DNA from: Athripsodes cinereus
Lineage: Eukaryota > Arthropoda > Insecta > Trichoptera > Leptoceridae
Reading direction: 5' to 3'
Assembly (NCBI GenBank): GCA_947579605.1
Contig: OX388316.1
Coordinates: forward strand, 15,875,290 to 15,939,289
DNA length: 64,000 nucleotides
Shown: in pieces, positions 47,446 through 58,024 of the stretch
How positions within the stretch are numbered: the first letter of the stretch is position 1
Layout: each line of letters begins with the position of its first letter
Position numbers and translations under genes: made by a program
Notes under the pieces: generated by a model
Database searches by the model: none
The model's input: the letters and a program-made list of their open reading frames with translations, nothing else
What the model was told of the DNA's origin: nothing

Positions 47446-50297
47446 CAATATATCATCAGAACGTGCGGGGATTGCGCACGAAAACGGATGAACTCTTTCA
47501 GAATGCTCTGTCCAGTGAATATGACGTAATGACACTGACTGAAACCTGGCTGGACTCAGATATTAATGATGGCGAGCTCTTTGATTGTAGGTATAATGTG
47601 CATCGTAGGGATAGAAATTATTCGATTCTGAATATGACACTTGGTGGTGGAGTCTTAATAGCCGTGCGTACAGGGCTAGATGTTGTCCGTCGTGACGAGT
47701 GGAGTACGGACTCATCGTCATCTGTTGAGGACCTCTGGATTACCGTAAGACTTGGGCACAACAAATTTATACACATTTGCTGTATTTATATACCCAGCAG
47801 GTCTAACCATGCGCTAAATATTGATATTTTTATGGAGAAAGTAACTAAACTGATGAGTGATTTGCCAAATGATAATTTCCTTATTGTTGGGGATTTTAAC
47901 TTGCCAAAGATTATATGGTTAAAGCTTTCCGATCAAAATAAATGTACTCCATCAAATCTAAATGACCCAATCGTATCAAACTTTGTGGATTATTTGAACT
48001 TGAATTGGCTAAATCAATTTAATTATATACAGAATTCATCATCTAATACGCTTGATTTGGTCATATCAAACTTGGAAGATATTATTCTGGTGCCTGCAGA
48101 TGACCCGTTGATACGTGAAGATTCTTTTCATAGATCCATCGTTTTTGACTTGAGATGTGGTACTATAAATTCCTTATTGCCACTTACAAGAACTGTAAGG
48201 CTATTCCACAAGGGCGATTATGAAAGAATTAATGGAGTATTGAGGGACATTGACTGGCATGATCGATTTCAGGGTAAGCATTGTGAGGAGTGTGTTGGAA
48301 TATTTTACGGCGTGTTGGACGATTTAATAGAGGAATATATTCCAAAAAAAATTAGATACGCCAATTCTTGCTCCTATCCGCCTTGGTATACACTTCCACT
48401 TATAAAATTATCTAGGGAAAAATTCAAGGTTTTTAAGAGGTATAAGAGATATGGAAGTCGGGTTGATTATGTCGTTTTTTCAACTCTTAGATCTAGACAT
48501 AAAAAACTTGCGAAGGAATGTTACAAGAATTGCTTAAACAATATGAAAAATACACTGAAATCTGATCCCAACACATTATGGGGATTTGTAAAGTCTAAAA
48601 ATAATCAAAATTATATTCCTAAAACAATGTCTCTTGAAGGAGTATTGGCTGATAACGTGAATGACATATCGAACTTATTTTCTATACATTTTCATAACTC
48701 CTTTAATCATGATGCACGGCCGGCATTGTATGCTTCTCCAACTGACCCAAACGCAGGTATGCTGAGTGAGGTTACTGTGAATCCAGATTTGGTGTGTAAA
48801 TACTTATCTACTTTAAACACTAAACAATCGGCGGGAGTGGATGGTACTCATCCATTGCTTGTATACAAATGCCGTGATAACCTTTCTGTCCCTTTGTCCA
48901 TTCTATTTTCTAGATCACTGAGTGAAGGCTGCTTCCCTAACAAGTGGAAGGATGCTTTGATAACACCGATATATAAGTCAGGTAAAAGAGACGATGTGGC
49001 TAATTATAGGCCTATATCGAAACTTTGTACCTTTGCCAAAATTTTTGAGCATGTAGTCCAAGATCAACTATACTCGACAATAAGGCCGTATATTAATGCA
49101 TCACAGCATGGTTTTGTGCAGGGTAAGTCTACTTCTACAAACTTAATTCTTTTTACTGATTATGTGTTGGATGGAATGGAGCGTGGTGGTCAAGTGGATG
49201 CCGTGTACACTGACTACAGCAAGGCATTCGATAAGGTGAACCACTCTATTTTATTAAAGAAGCTTGAGGGTCTGGGCATATGTGGAGATCTGTTTAGATG
49301 GTTCTCCTCTTACATTTCGAATAGAAGACAAGCGGTAGTTGTTGGAGGACACAGATCAGAATGGATTGGTGTTCCATCTGGAGTACCACAGGGCTCTATT
49401 TTGGGTCCCACTTTGTTCAATGTTTATATAAATGACATTAACTCATGTTTTAAATTTTGTAAGCATATTTTGTATGCAGACGATATGAAGATCTACTCAC
49501 GGATTCGATCCATCGAAGATTGTGTAAAGTTCCAGCGTGATCTTGACCGGTTGACTGTCTATTGCAGGGTTAACTGTTTGTATCTGAATGTTGAGAAGTG
49601 CAATTTGATCCGATTCACTAGAAGTAAGAATCCCATCGGGTTTGACTACAGACTCAATGATTCAGAATTGATGGTGACAACTGAGGTGAGAGATTTGGGT
49701 GTGATAATGGATGACAAGATGACATTTCGTAATCATTATGAAAGTATTGTGTCAAAAGCCTCGAGAATGCTTGGTTTTCTCTCTAGGGTGACTAAGCCTT
49801 TGAGAAGCCCCGAGGTTGTCAAGACCTTGTATATATCATTTGTTAGGAGTATCCTTGAGTACTGTTCGTCTGTCTGGAGTCCGCATTTTGGAGTTCATAT
49901 AGATAGAATAGAAAAAATTCAGCATAGGGCTCTAAGAATGCTCAACTATTTAAGTTTCAAGAGGTTTGACAACTACGGGGAGGCTGAACGATATCATGGC
50001 CTGCAGTCACTCTCTAGTAGGCGTAGGATTGCTGACCAGGTACTATTATACAAAATCATTAATTCTTTGATCGACTGCCCAGCTCTCAACGAACTGGTTC
50101 TCTTTCATGTACCCAGAGTTGCTGCACGACATCCGCAGACATTTCACATCACCGGGTTTGGCACCAGTTATGCCAGAAATAAGTTCATTCGCCGTTCCTG
50201 TGAGAATTACAATTGTATGTTTCAGAGGGCTGACATATTTAGTCTTACTCTTCCGCGGTTCAGGGCTGAGATTGCATCGATGGCGATGGGTGTGTAG
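47334..50297 (+). CDS. LINE ORF2: AP endonuclease and reverse transcriptase
   Basis: Open from just after a TGA (47331-47333) to TAG, about 987 codons. An apurinic-type endonuclease spans residues about 38-275: YHQNVRGLRTK, LTETWLDSD, CIYIPSRSNH, VGDFNLPKIIW, NTLDLVISN and DSFHRSIVFD. The reverse transcriptase spans about 500-790: PIYKSGKRDDVANYRPIS, YTDYSKAFDKVNH, SGVPQGSILGPTLFN, and the catalytic YADD near residue 713. A C-terminal region follows, with SFVRSILEYCSSVWSPH and RIEKIQHRALRML. It nicks target DNA and copies the element's RNA in the nucleus. No ATG exists in this frame before the endonuclease's catalytic Asn; the first lies at VMTLTE, which would delete that residue. Translation must begin by another route. 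The frame appears intact and possibly active. Confidence 0.9.
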   Translation, partial: TLPYLLLHNSFNILFHISRFVACVCIGHYDTGENVDLTIYHQNVRGLRTKTDELFQNALSSEYDVMTLTETWLDSDINDGELFDCRYNVHRRDRNYSILNMTLGGGVLIAVRTGLDVVRRDEWSTDSSSSVEDLWITVRLGHNKFIHICCIYIPSRSNHALNIDIFMEKVTKLMSDLPNDNFLIVGDFNLPKIIWLKLSDQNKCTPSNLNDPIVSNFVDYLNLNWLNQFNYIQNSSSNTLDLVISNLEDIILVPADDPLIREDSFHRSIVFDLRCGTINSLLPLTRTVRLFHKGDYERINGVLRDIDWHDRFQGKHCEECVGIFYGVLDDLIEEYIPKKIRYANSCSYPPWYTLPLIKLSREKFKVFKRYKRYGSRVDYVVFSTLRSRHKKLAKECYKNCLNNMKNTLKSDPNTLWGFVKSKNNQNYIPKTMSLEGVLADNVNDISNLFSIHFHNSFNHDARPALYASPTDPNAGMLSEVTVNPDLVCKYLSTLNTKQSAGVDGTHPLLVYKCRDNLSVPLSILFSRSLSEGCFPNKWKDALITPIYKSGKRDDVANYRPISKLCTFAKIFEHVVQDQLYSTIRPYINASQHGFVQGKSTSTNLILFTDYVLDGMERGGQVDAVYTDYSKAFDKVNHSILLKKLEGLGICGDLFRWFSSYISNRRQAVVVGGHRSEWIGVPSGVPQGSILGPTLFNVYINDINSCFKFCKHILYADDMKIYSRIRSIEDCVKFQRDLDRLTVYCRVNCLYLNVEKCNLIRFTRSKNPIGFDYRLNDSELMVTTEVRDLGVIMDDKMTFRNHYESIVSKASRMLGFLSRVTKPLRSPEVVKTLYISFVRSILEYCSSVWSPHFGVHIDRIEKIQHRALRMLNYLSFKRFDNYGEAERYHGLQSLSSRRRIADQVLLYKIINSLIDCPALNELVLFHVPRVAARHPQTFHITGFGTSYARNKFIRRSCENYNCMFQRADIFSLTLPRFRAEIASMAMGV

Positions 50298-50689
50298 TGT
50301 AGGTAAGATGCTTAAATTCATGCTTCGGAGGATATTTCCTTTAACTTTCCCATTTCCCCCCTCCTATTAGCCACATTTTTTAATTTTTGTTGTAGTTGTA
50401 TGTATATTTGTGTGTGTATGCATACACAAAGTTCTTATTATTATTTTTAATTTGCTTTTTTCTAATCTAATTGATTTATTCTACTATTTTTTGTTGCTTT
50501 ATCATATTTTTCATCTTTTATTTTTGACTTTTACTGAATGGTTTGGAACCACTTTTATTTTTTTGTAAAAATCATTGTCTTTTTTTTACTTTGTTTATGT
50601 TTTCGGCATTAAATATATAACAATTTCTAGACATGATATGATTTTTTGGAGTGTTGTGTGATTGTTGTTGTTTTTGGGCTTTTTATTTG

Positions 50690-50850
50690 CTACCGCGGTT
50701 TCGGTGGGGCGTCCGCCGTTGGCGGGCTTCAGTCTAGGGCTTTTAAAGTTTTGGATTGGCGCTCGTTGGTGGGGGGCGCTCCGCCGGGGCCGCGGTGGCG
50801 AGTGGGAGGCTCGGGGAATGGCGGTGGTTGCATGGTGCTCTGGGGAGTCG
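50690..50850 (+). other. GC-rich, G-run block in the LINE 3' UTR
   Basis: A sharp local rise in GC, with GTGGGGCG, GGCGGGCTT, TGGTGGGGGGCGC and GGGGCCGCGG inside otherwise T-rich 3' UTR. Several G runs on the transcript strand could allow a G-quadruplex. Its function is unknown. Confidence 0.6.
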
Positions 50851-51529
50851 TGTCATGTCTATTTTTTAAGTAACTTCTTTTGTTGTCGTTTTGTTATTCT
50901 TCTTTTGTATTTAAGTATTTGGTTTTTTATTATTACTTTATCTTTCTTTTAGCTATGTAAACACATTCGAATACAAATGTGCAATCTGTAAATGGGTTAA
51001 TATGTTTGTATATTGTAATATATTATATTTGTATAAAACCTGTAGATGTGCCAATAAAATAAAATAAAAATAAAAAAATAAAAAAAAAATAAGTTTGCCG
51101 ATCACTGAACTAGGCTAACTGTGAGACATTAGTTTACTGCAATTTTATGTTCGTCGGCTATACCCAATAGTAGCGAGTACTTTGAGAAGAAAATCCGCAC
51201 ACTACGTTAACCGTTATTAAATGAACATATCCGACATTCAGGTGAATAAAATGAGTCGTAAATCACTTTATGCAGTCATTGCATTGGCTTACTCTATGTA
51301 TTAATGGATAACTTCCTGTGAAATAATTTGCGACATAAATACAATATACAATTCTACGTTTAATTTGATTACATTGCCATATAATTACACATAATTATCC
51401 CTCCCGAGAATAGAAGAAGTCTCCTACTATTTTCTGTAAGTTTTTGAGTGTTCTGTAAAAGGCACGGCAAAGACCTACACGTAAAGTATCAGAAAATAAG
51501 ACATTAAACATCTTAAATTCAGCCATACT

Positions 51530-51645
51530 TTAAAGCGCTTTAGCCAGCTTGCGCCGATTTTTTATCATCGGGACACATAATACTCTCTTTTTATCCTGCA
51601 AATGATGCATAACTTTAGATTAAATCATTCCTATTGTGATGCATA
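51530..51645. repeat. Fragment of the 8508 fold-back family
   Basis: AAAGCGCTTTAGCCAGCTTG, CGCCGATTTTTTATCATCGG, ATAATACTCTCTTTTTATCC and TGCAAATGATGCATAAC align with the right half of the copies at 8508 and 8993 (AAAGCGCTTAAGCCAGCC, AATACTCTCTTCTCTACCC, TGCAAGTGATGCATA). Confidence 0.65.
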
Positions 51646-52509
51646 TGAAAAAAAGAAGAAAAAATTTCTTATCGATCACCTGATCAGCGCACCGATCGTT
51701 TTCTAATCAAAAAAAAATATAGCACTTTGGAACGAATCCGCTTATTAATGATAACTTACAAAATAACATGTCGTGTGAAGTGTTCCAGGAAAATTATAAA
51801 TACATCTAGGTATTACAATGTTTAAATAAATTTATTAAAAATTATGAATCTACCCAGTATGAGTAATGTATGAAAAATTTTAATATTTCAATACAAAATA
51901 AACGAATAATCTTTCAACAAAATTGATTCATAAATACATGCGTCGATGTAGGATTTAATTCATAAAAATAAATGAGTCTATAATAAAAATTCCAGTGAAA
52001 TAATGAACACATTACATTTTGGTTAAAAATTATTTCATGTTAGAAAAAAGTTTACATACATAAAATAATTAACGGTTTATATTGAAAAAATAATGATCAA
52101 AATTGTGAAATTTAATTGCAATTAAATAAATTGAAAGTTTTTTTTCTATCTGCAATATTTATATTTCTACAATATAATCAGGTTAGAACTTATCAAGATT
52201 TAAGAGATTTTATTATTAAAAAAAAATACATTCTCAACCATATGCACATAATATTATTATATTATTGACTGATTTAATTGGTAAATTATGTGCTTTATAG
52301 AAGACAAATTCATTTGAAGATCTTCTAGCCCCTAATACCAGCTCTATGGTGCTGTCTGGGGCCAGATTTTGTTATTTTTGTATATTTTCAAATATCATTT
52401 TTATGTTTTATAATTGAATTGTTGTCTTATATATACATATAAAATAAATTATACACATACAAAAAAAACACAGAAAATCAACGCCACTCTTTAAATTCCA
52501 CAAACAAAT

Positions 52510-52558
52510 ATATGGTTCCCTTAATACATTCAAATTAAATGTATTAAGGGAACCATAT
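52510..52558. repeat. Perfect 21-bp inverted repeat
   Basis: ATATGGTTCCCTTAATACAT plus T at 52510-52530 is exactly inverted at 52538-52558, with a 7-base loop. The similarity continues outward imperfectly (CAAACAAAT against ATTTGTTTG-like). This is the longest short-loop perfect hairpin I noticed in the window. Confidence 0.8.
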
Positions 52559-53890
52559 GTATTTGTAATTTGTTTAATATTTAATATTAAGTCATGGAAA
52601 AAAATAATGTACCCATTTTCAAATCCACAAATAAATATTTCGAACTGAGTGCGATTGTTATAATCAACTTCTGTTGTGTTTTTAAAGCATAATATAAATA
52701 TACCAAAATTACAAAACTGTTTATTTCTTGAATATACCTAAGACATTTCTACTTGTTAAGTTATGAAATTGAACAGTCGATGTATTGCATTAAAATAACT
52801 TGTTTCTATAAAATTAATAAAACAAAATCGAAATATTTAGTACTCAAGACTATATTTTAATATTTTTTTATTATATACGTAAAGAAAAACCATAATATTA
52901 CTTAAGTTAAAGATAATTACGCACCCAAATGTAAGTATTACATAACTCACCAAAAGATTTCCAGAAGGCAGTATCAATTAATCACGCACGGAAATAAATA
53001 TATTTTTCCCGGTAGTATACTCACTTCCGGAATCACTTGACGCACACTCTGAGTAGAAGATTATTGTATATTTCTTAAGTCATAATGACACATCTACTTT
53101 GATTAAAATTATGAATAATATTTTTTCAATTTCTAATGATAAGCAGGCGCTACCAATCTACGTAACAATATTGATAATACTAAAGAATAGCGTCACAGTT
53201 CTCCAACGTCACTGATTTACTGCAGATGACAAATCAATTACCATGCAAAAAATATAACCAAAGAAATATAGGTATGATTGGGATTAATAGCACTAAGTAT
53301 TGTTCAATGTGCATACAGTATATATTTTAAATGGTATAATTATAGCAAACAATAATAGAATGCATGGGGTTAAACACGACAAAATAAAATGTCAACTTTA
53401 ATTTATCAAAGACACACAATGAAAATAATTATATGAAAACTAGTTAATGTTGTGACAAAGCAAGCTTAAAGCTTAGATGAAGTTCCTACAGAGAATACGT
53501 TTTGGCAGGTGCGGAGGTTGGTCTGTGATATATGACAATATCTTCTTAGAGTCTAGAATAATTCTCGTAAATTTATTCGGTCTGTAATACAATACTCTTC
53601 TCTTGTGGTCATAATATTGTAGCGATGCGTCTTAGGTAATATTACACAGTTCTGCTCGTTGTTTTGTAATCTACAAGGAAATATTCTGATAAACTATTCT
53701 ACATATACTTCTATTATTTGCATTGCAAAAAATAGTAACTATTAAATATCAAAGAATATGCACTTGTACACCTATTCCCATCCCTTATGGTGAAATTATT
53801 TAAACAACGAATAAAACCTAATAATAGAAATCCGACTTTTATGTACAAATAAGTGGACTTTTTTCTACTAAGTACTACAACAACTGCTAT

Positions 53891-54135
53891 CACATCACGA
53901 CATATCCCAAAAGTAGGGTAGCCAGAAAACTAACTGCATGTAATTAACATACAGGTTGTCTTCTCTATGGCAATAAAAAACTTAGATATCAGAATGGGTG
54001 CTACACTTCTTTTCGCTGCATCAAATATGTTAAATTTCTTACGAGTATTCGTGATGTTTTACGAATACATGCCTATTATTAAATGGCACTCAAAAATTTA
54101 CAGACGAAAGTGGGAAACCTATTCTTTGCCAGGCA
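53891..54135 (+). repeat. Interspersed repeat, family A, long copy
   Basis: The core CATCACGACATATCCCAAAA, GTAGGGTAGCCAGAAAACTA, CAGGTTGTCTTCTCTATGGC extends here to GTGGGAAACCTATTCTTTGC, which also occurs at 54590-54660 (inverse) and 22017. The full family unit is therefore at least 240 bp. Confidence 0.65.
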
Positions 54136-54527
54136 CACACGAAACCAAATCGTAATATTTTGAATATATTTTGTAACGCAGATAGTTCGATCGAATTTTA
54201 ATATACTATATTATAACGAACAGTAGCAATACAAAGACAAAACATCGGAAGCCCATCATCAAACCACTCGCCCACGTCATTAAATAAAACATCATTTTTC
54301 AGCTGTCATCTTAATCAATCGTCCACAATAAAGAAATCTAAATAAGTCTTCGAAATCATAATGACGATACTTTAAGTTCTCAAATTGATTTGCTTCTTCG
54401 CAAGATGTTGTTTGGGTAATCAAACATCTACAACCAATAGCGAGTCAGTAAAATATTTTCAACATAAATTTAAAATGTAGATGAACCATATTGATTAAAA
54501 TACAATTATTACAAGAATAATGCTAAT

Positions 54528-54860
54528 TTAATTCAGTTTGTGGTTTATATACATATATGCTTGCCTTACGTGAGACGTGTAAAAAATCTTTTTTGGAGAA
54601 TTATACAAAATAGATATCTTATCTCTTCGGCAAAGAATAGGTTTCCCGTATTTTTTGTAACTTTTCGAATATCCTGTTAAAATCCACGTATTCGTATAAC
54701 ATTCAACAACTTCACCCCAGCGATAAGTTTGATCCAACCCATCTTGAATATCTAATTTTTTAAAATGGCTAGGAACGGACGACTTCCATGTTTATTACAT
54801 GTAGTTAGTCCGTTAGGTACCTCATACGTGGGAAATGCCGTGATGCCTTTAAATCATTGA
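54528..54860 (-). repeat. Interspersed repeat, family A, long inverse copy
   Basis: Same block order inverted: GGCAAAGAATAGGTTTCCCG, then GGACGACTTCCATGTTTATT, TACATGTAGTTAGTCCG, and CATACGTGGGAAATGCCGTG. The 69-codon frame within it (54528-54737) is probably just repeat sequence. Confidence 0.65.
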
Positions 54861-57003
54861 TTTTCAGTAATAAAGGGTTAATTTAAAATTAGTAATGATG
54901 GACTTTGCTACTTATTCTAGACAATGAAATTACATACATTATTAATTGGAAAAAATCCAAGATTGGGATCATGACTTGGAAACAATTTTCTTTGTAATGT
55001 TATCAATTTCAATGTACAAAAAGTTAATCTCACATAGCAACCAAAATTAAATACGTAATTCATAATAGGAATTAATTTACAAATGTTACATTGAACTGGT
55101 AGAATTAAATACAAAATAAAATATTTTTGTACCTAGGCAACACATTATGATTTATATGTTTTAATAAAGCATTATGTAAAAAAAAGGAAAGATAGCTGGT
55201 CCTTGGTGTTACAAGAGGGAACAACTTCCGAAACAACAGATCAATGATCTACTACACGAGGAACAAGAAAAAGAATAAAGCAGTTCTTTGTCAATTTTGT
55301 TAGTTAGCGAAACGACGCTAAATACAGAAAAATAACGCACAGATAAAATAGTCATACAATTTTTGAGTAAGTATATTTGTTATATTAATGGAATAAGGAG
55401 AGATTGTAAACGAAAAAAAATACAAACAAAATTTAAACAGCTTGGGGGCACGAATACTATAATATACATATACCTATTATGTAGTATTACAACTGCATAC
55501 ACAACAAGGTTCTACAACACTTTATACGATTTTATGTGTTTATCAAAATTTAAATCATCCACGTCTGCGTAGAGCAACTTCATCACTTCGCGCATAAACG
55601 GAGTACTTGACATTGAAGTAATCTTATTTTTCTCTCAATTTTGTCGGTTCCTTTTTAATCTCAGTTAAAACAACTCTTTCTTTTCCTCGAAATTCGTGAC
55701 CTTTCATAGCCATATATAAAAGAACTTATTCAGTCGTAATACTCAAAATAAATATATTTTCACAGCAGAATGTACTGTAAGTATCATATTTTTTAATCCT
55801 CTAAAGGATAGTAACTGTCACAATATTTTCAATACTCGAAAGACTTGTTCGATAACTAAACGGCAAAATTACTTAATTGTTTTTAGATATTTGAAATACC
55901 AGGACCAATAAACGGAACTATCGCCTACTGAGGAAAACTCACATAATTTACAAACATGCCGCCAAAAACAAACACTTTACAATATTTAAAGCATAAAAAT
56001 GTTTCCTCAACGATATGACTTTATTTATTTATTGACTAAAATGAGTGATTGATTTGTAAATTACAAAATTGCAAACTGACTTCGAATATAATACATATAT
56101 GGCGTACAAAAATAGCGTCCAGGGTAAAGTTGATGTATATTCAACGATTTTAGCATTTCGCTAGGATTTGTATAATATACCTATTTTCATCTATATTTAC
56201 GATTTTGGAACATCATCAAAAGGCATGAGTTATTATGAAATAAGACTTCACTAGACTATCTCTTATGGTATCACGCGGAATGAATTACACAAAGCCATTA
56301 TATTTTTGGTGTTCTAATACACACCAAAAACTCTTATTTGTTTGGATGAACGGTATGAATCGATGACAATGAATTAAAAACCTCAACGGAGAGCTACTTC
56401 AAATAAGGAGTATAAGATATTATTTTTTTTTACTTTTGCATCACATATAGATAGGCGCCTGGTTTTATGCAATGACAACAGTTATTAAAAATTAGTGTCT
56501 GTCAATTATTATAGATAGGATTATCGAACCGTACTGTACTGTACTCGGATGAAATAGATGTAGATTTTTAAATATTAAAACACAAAGTCCAAGATTCAAT
56601 CAAAAGTTCTAACACCTTTTCCATAATTCATATATTTATTTAGTATTAAATTTATTTTAATATAGAAATTTATTATAATATAAAAAAAATAGAAATGCAA
56701 CATTTCTATATACCTACATACAATTTGTTTCAGTAATTACTTATTGCACATTTTTTTATATGGATTAATTAAAAATAATAATAAAAAAATTGTTCATATT
56801 TATTTTGATAAAATAAATCAATGAATGTGAACCACTTGACAATTAATTGACACAGTTTTAAAATTATCTAGGACATATGTAAAATCAATCAAAAAATATC
56901 TCAATTGCAAATCACTTGACATTTCAACGTCAATTTTATTATTTTACTTGCTTTTTATTAGACACGTAAGATGTTAAGATGAAACCAAAGCATTGCCTTT
57001 AAA
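54861..57003. other. Gene-free stretch
   Basis: No gene or nameable repeat seen. Short frames at 54917-55114 and 55363-55572 have no recognisable features. Confidence 0.5.
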
Positions 57004-57350
57004 ATGAATGAAAAAAATGTTGGCGAAGCGGAAACACCATTTTTGCGTCCAGAAATTTACCGGCGCCTTGAAAGATCTTTCCTCAATGATATCGGAACGT
57101 TAAAATATTCCGTATGGAATTTTCCAACGGATATTACGAGGGTAAAAAAATCATTCGTATTTCGTCCGCATGGATTTGACCCAGACGTCCATCTTTTCAA
57201 TATACCATTCCTGTGACAGCCACATCAGAGTGCTCAAGAGGTAACTCAATCGACGCAAAGACGCTCAGAATGGAGAAGGCAGGTTTCTGTTCTGTGCTCC
57301 CAAGAAGAGAGTTAAAAAGCGACCCACTCCAAGGGCGCATGATATACGGA
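57004..57350 (+). repeat. Short ORF running into a family D relic
   Basis: A 70-codon frame from ATG (57004-57216) ends HGFDPDVHLFNIPFL. Immediately after, the D-type block reads VTATSECSRGNSIDAKTLRM, then EKAGFCSVLPRREL, a pattern common in lepidopteran mobile DNA. I cannot tell whether the short ORF was ever a gene; more likely it is part of the same repeat. Confidence 0.45.
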
Positions 57351-57649
57351 TGATACATAATTTCGATAATTTATTATGATACAATAAATGAGCAATAAAT
57401 ATTTAACAATTTCGATTGAATCAACATCGATTATTTTAAAACGACCAACTCCATTTTTTGCGATTGTCACTATCTTGTGAATTCTATTTCTGTTTTTATT
57501 TAAAAACAAATAAGAAATAGTATCTCAACCATTTGGTACAGCTTCACTACAACTGTTGAGAATTTTAGCACGTAACAATACGTAATTGTAAGAACATAAT
57601 TTGTAGCAAAATTTTAGTAGTGAGTAGTGCCTTGTTGTAAGTATCTCCT

Positions 57650-57926
57650 CCAAGAGACATTAAGCGTTATAATTAGGGGAAGTTTTTTGCTGGAGAGAGC
57701 CTTTAAGGCAAATCCGGAGCCCTCCCTTTGAACAAAAATTGTTTCATAGAGTTTGAATAATATACGACCCAACTCTTAAAATTGAGAAAATGGTAAGTGT
57801 GAATATTGAAGACTTACAAGATATTATAGCCGGCAAACTCCCCTTTCACGGCACAAGCTATTAGCTTAGTGTGAAAGGTGTATAAGGTTGTATTTGGGTT
57901 TATAACAAAACCCAGATATATCTTTT
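57650..57926 (+). mobile_element. Retroelement 3' end ahead of a poly(A) run
   Basis: A short coding-like tail (KMVSVNIEDLQDIIAGKLPF and a stop) precedes two small hairpins: CCTTTCAC/GTGAAAGG at about 57841-57877, and TTTGGGTTT/AAAACCCAG at about 57894-57915. Then comes the A tract. The same 3' end occurs at 21640. It is probably a truncated LINE or SINE copy whose poly(A) tail became the landing site of the next element. Confidence 0.5.
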
Positions 57927-57928
57927 TA

Positions 57929-58021
<93 letters not shown>
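57927..58021. repeat. Poly(A) tract, about 95 bases
   Basis: Almost pure A with one G near 57949. Translating through it gives only lysines, so any ORF start upstream of it is not meaningful. Length may be affected by sequencing slippage. Confidence 0.9.

Positions 58022-58024
<3 letters not shown>

Larger units (their letters stand above)
44985..51092 (+). mobile_element. Nearly full-length LINE (CR1/Jockey type)
   Basis: This element of about 6 kb has a 5' UTR of about 700 bases, ORF1 (45713-46735), a T/G-rich inter-ORF region, ORF2 (47334-50297) and a 3' UTR of about 750 bases that ends in an irregular A-rich tail (AATAAAATAAAATAAAAATA, from about 51054). Both protein frames are open without a stop or shift. 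The clade is inferred from the PHD-type ORF1 and the endonuclease plus reverse transcriptase layout. The 5' border is approximate, because I cannot separate it cleanly from hAT sequence, and no LINE target duplication is clear. Confidence 0.85.
44680..51107. mobile_element. hAT element split by a LINE
   Basis: The left terminus CAGTGGTCGGCAAAGAGCGG is matched by the inverted right terminus TTTGCCGATCACTG (51094-51107). AACTAGGC lies immediately outside both ends (44672-44679 and 51108-51115), an exact 8-bp target duplication as expected for hAT elements. The left part (to about 44980) has hAT-type subterminal words such as TTTGGCTCT, repeated. There is no transposase, so it was non-autonomous. 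Almost all of the interior is the LINE, which inserted close to the right end. Confidence 0.88.
51116..53890. other. Gene-free stretch
   Basis: No gene is supported. It holds a fragment of the fold-back family (51530-51640) and a long perfect palindrome (52510-52558), listed separately. Confidence 0.5.

Noticed and set aside
57878..58021. Upstream extension of the reverse transcriptase ORF as a lysine-rich N-terminus
   Set aside because: It is a GTG start followed by translation of a poly(A) tract; it belongs to a different element's tail.
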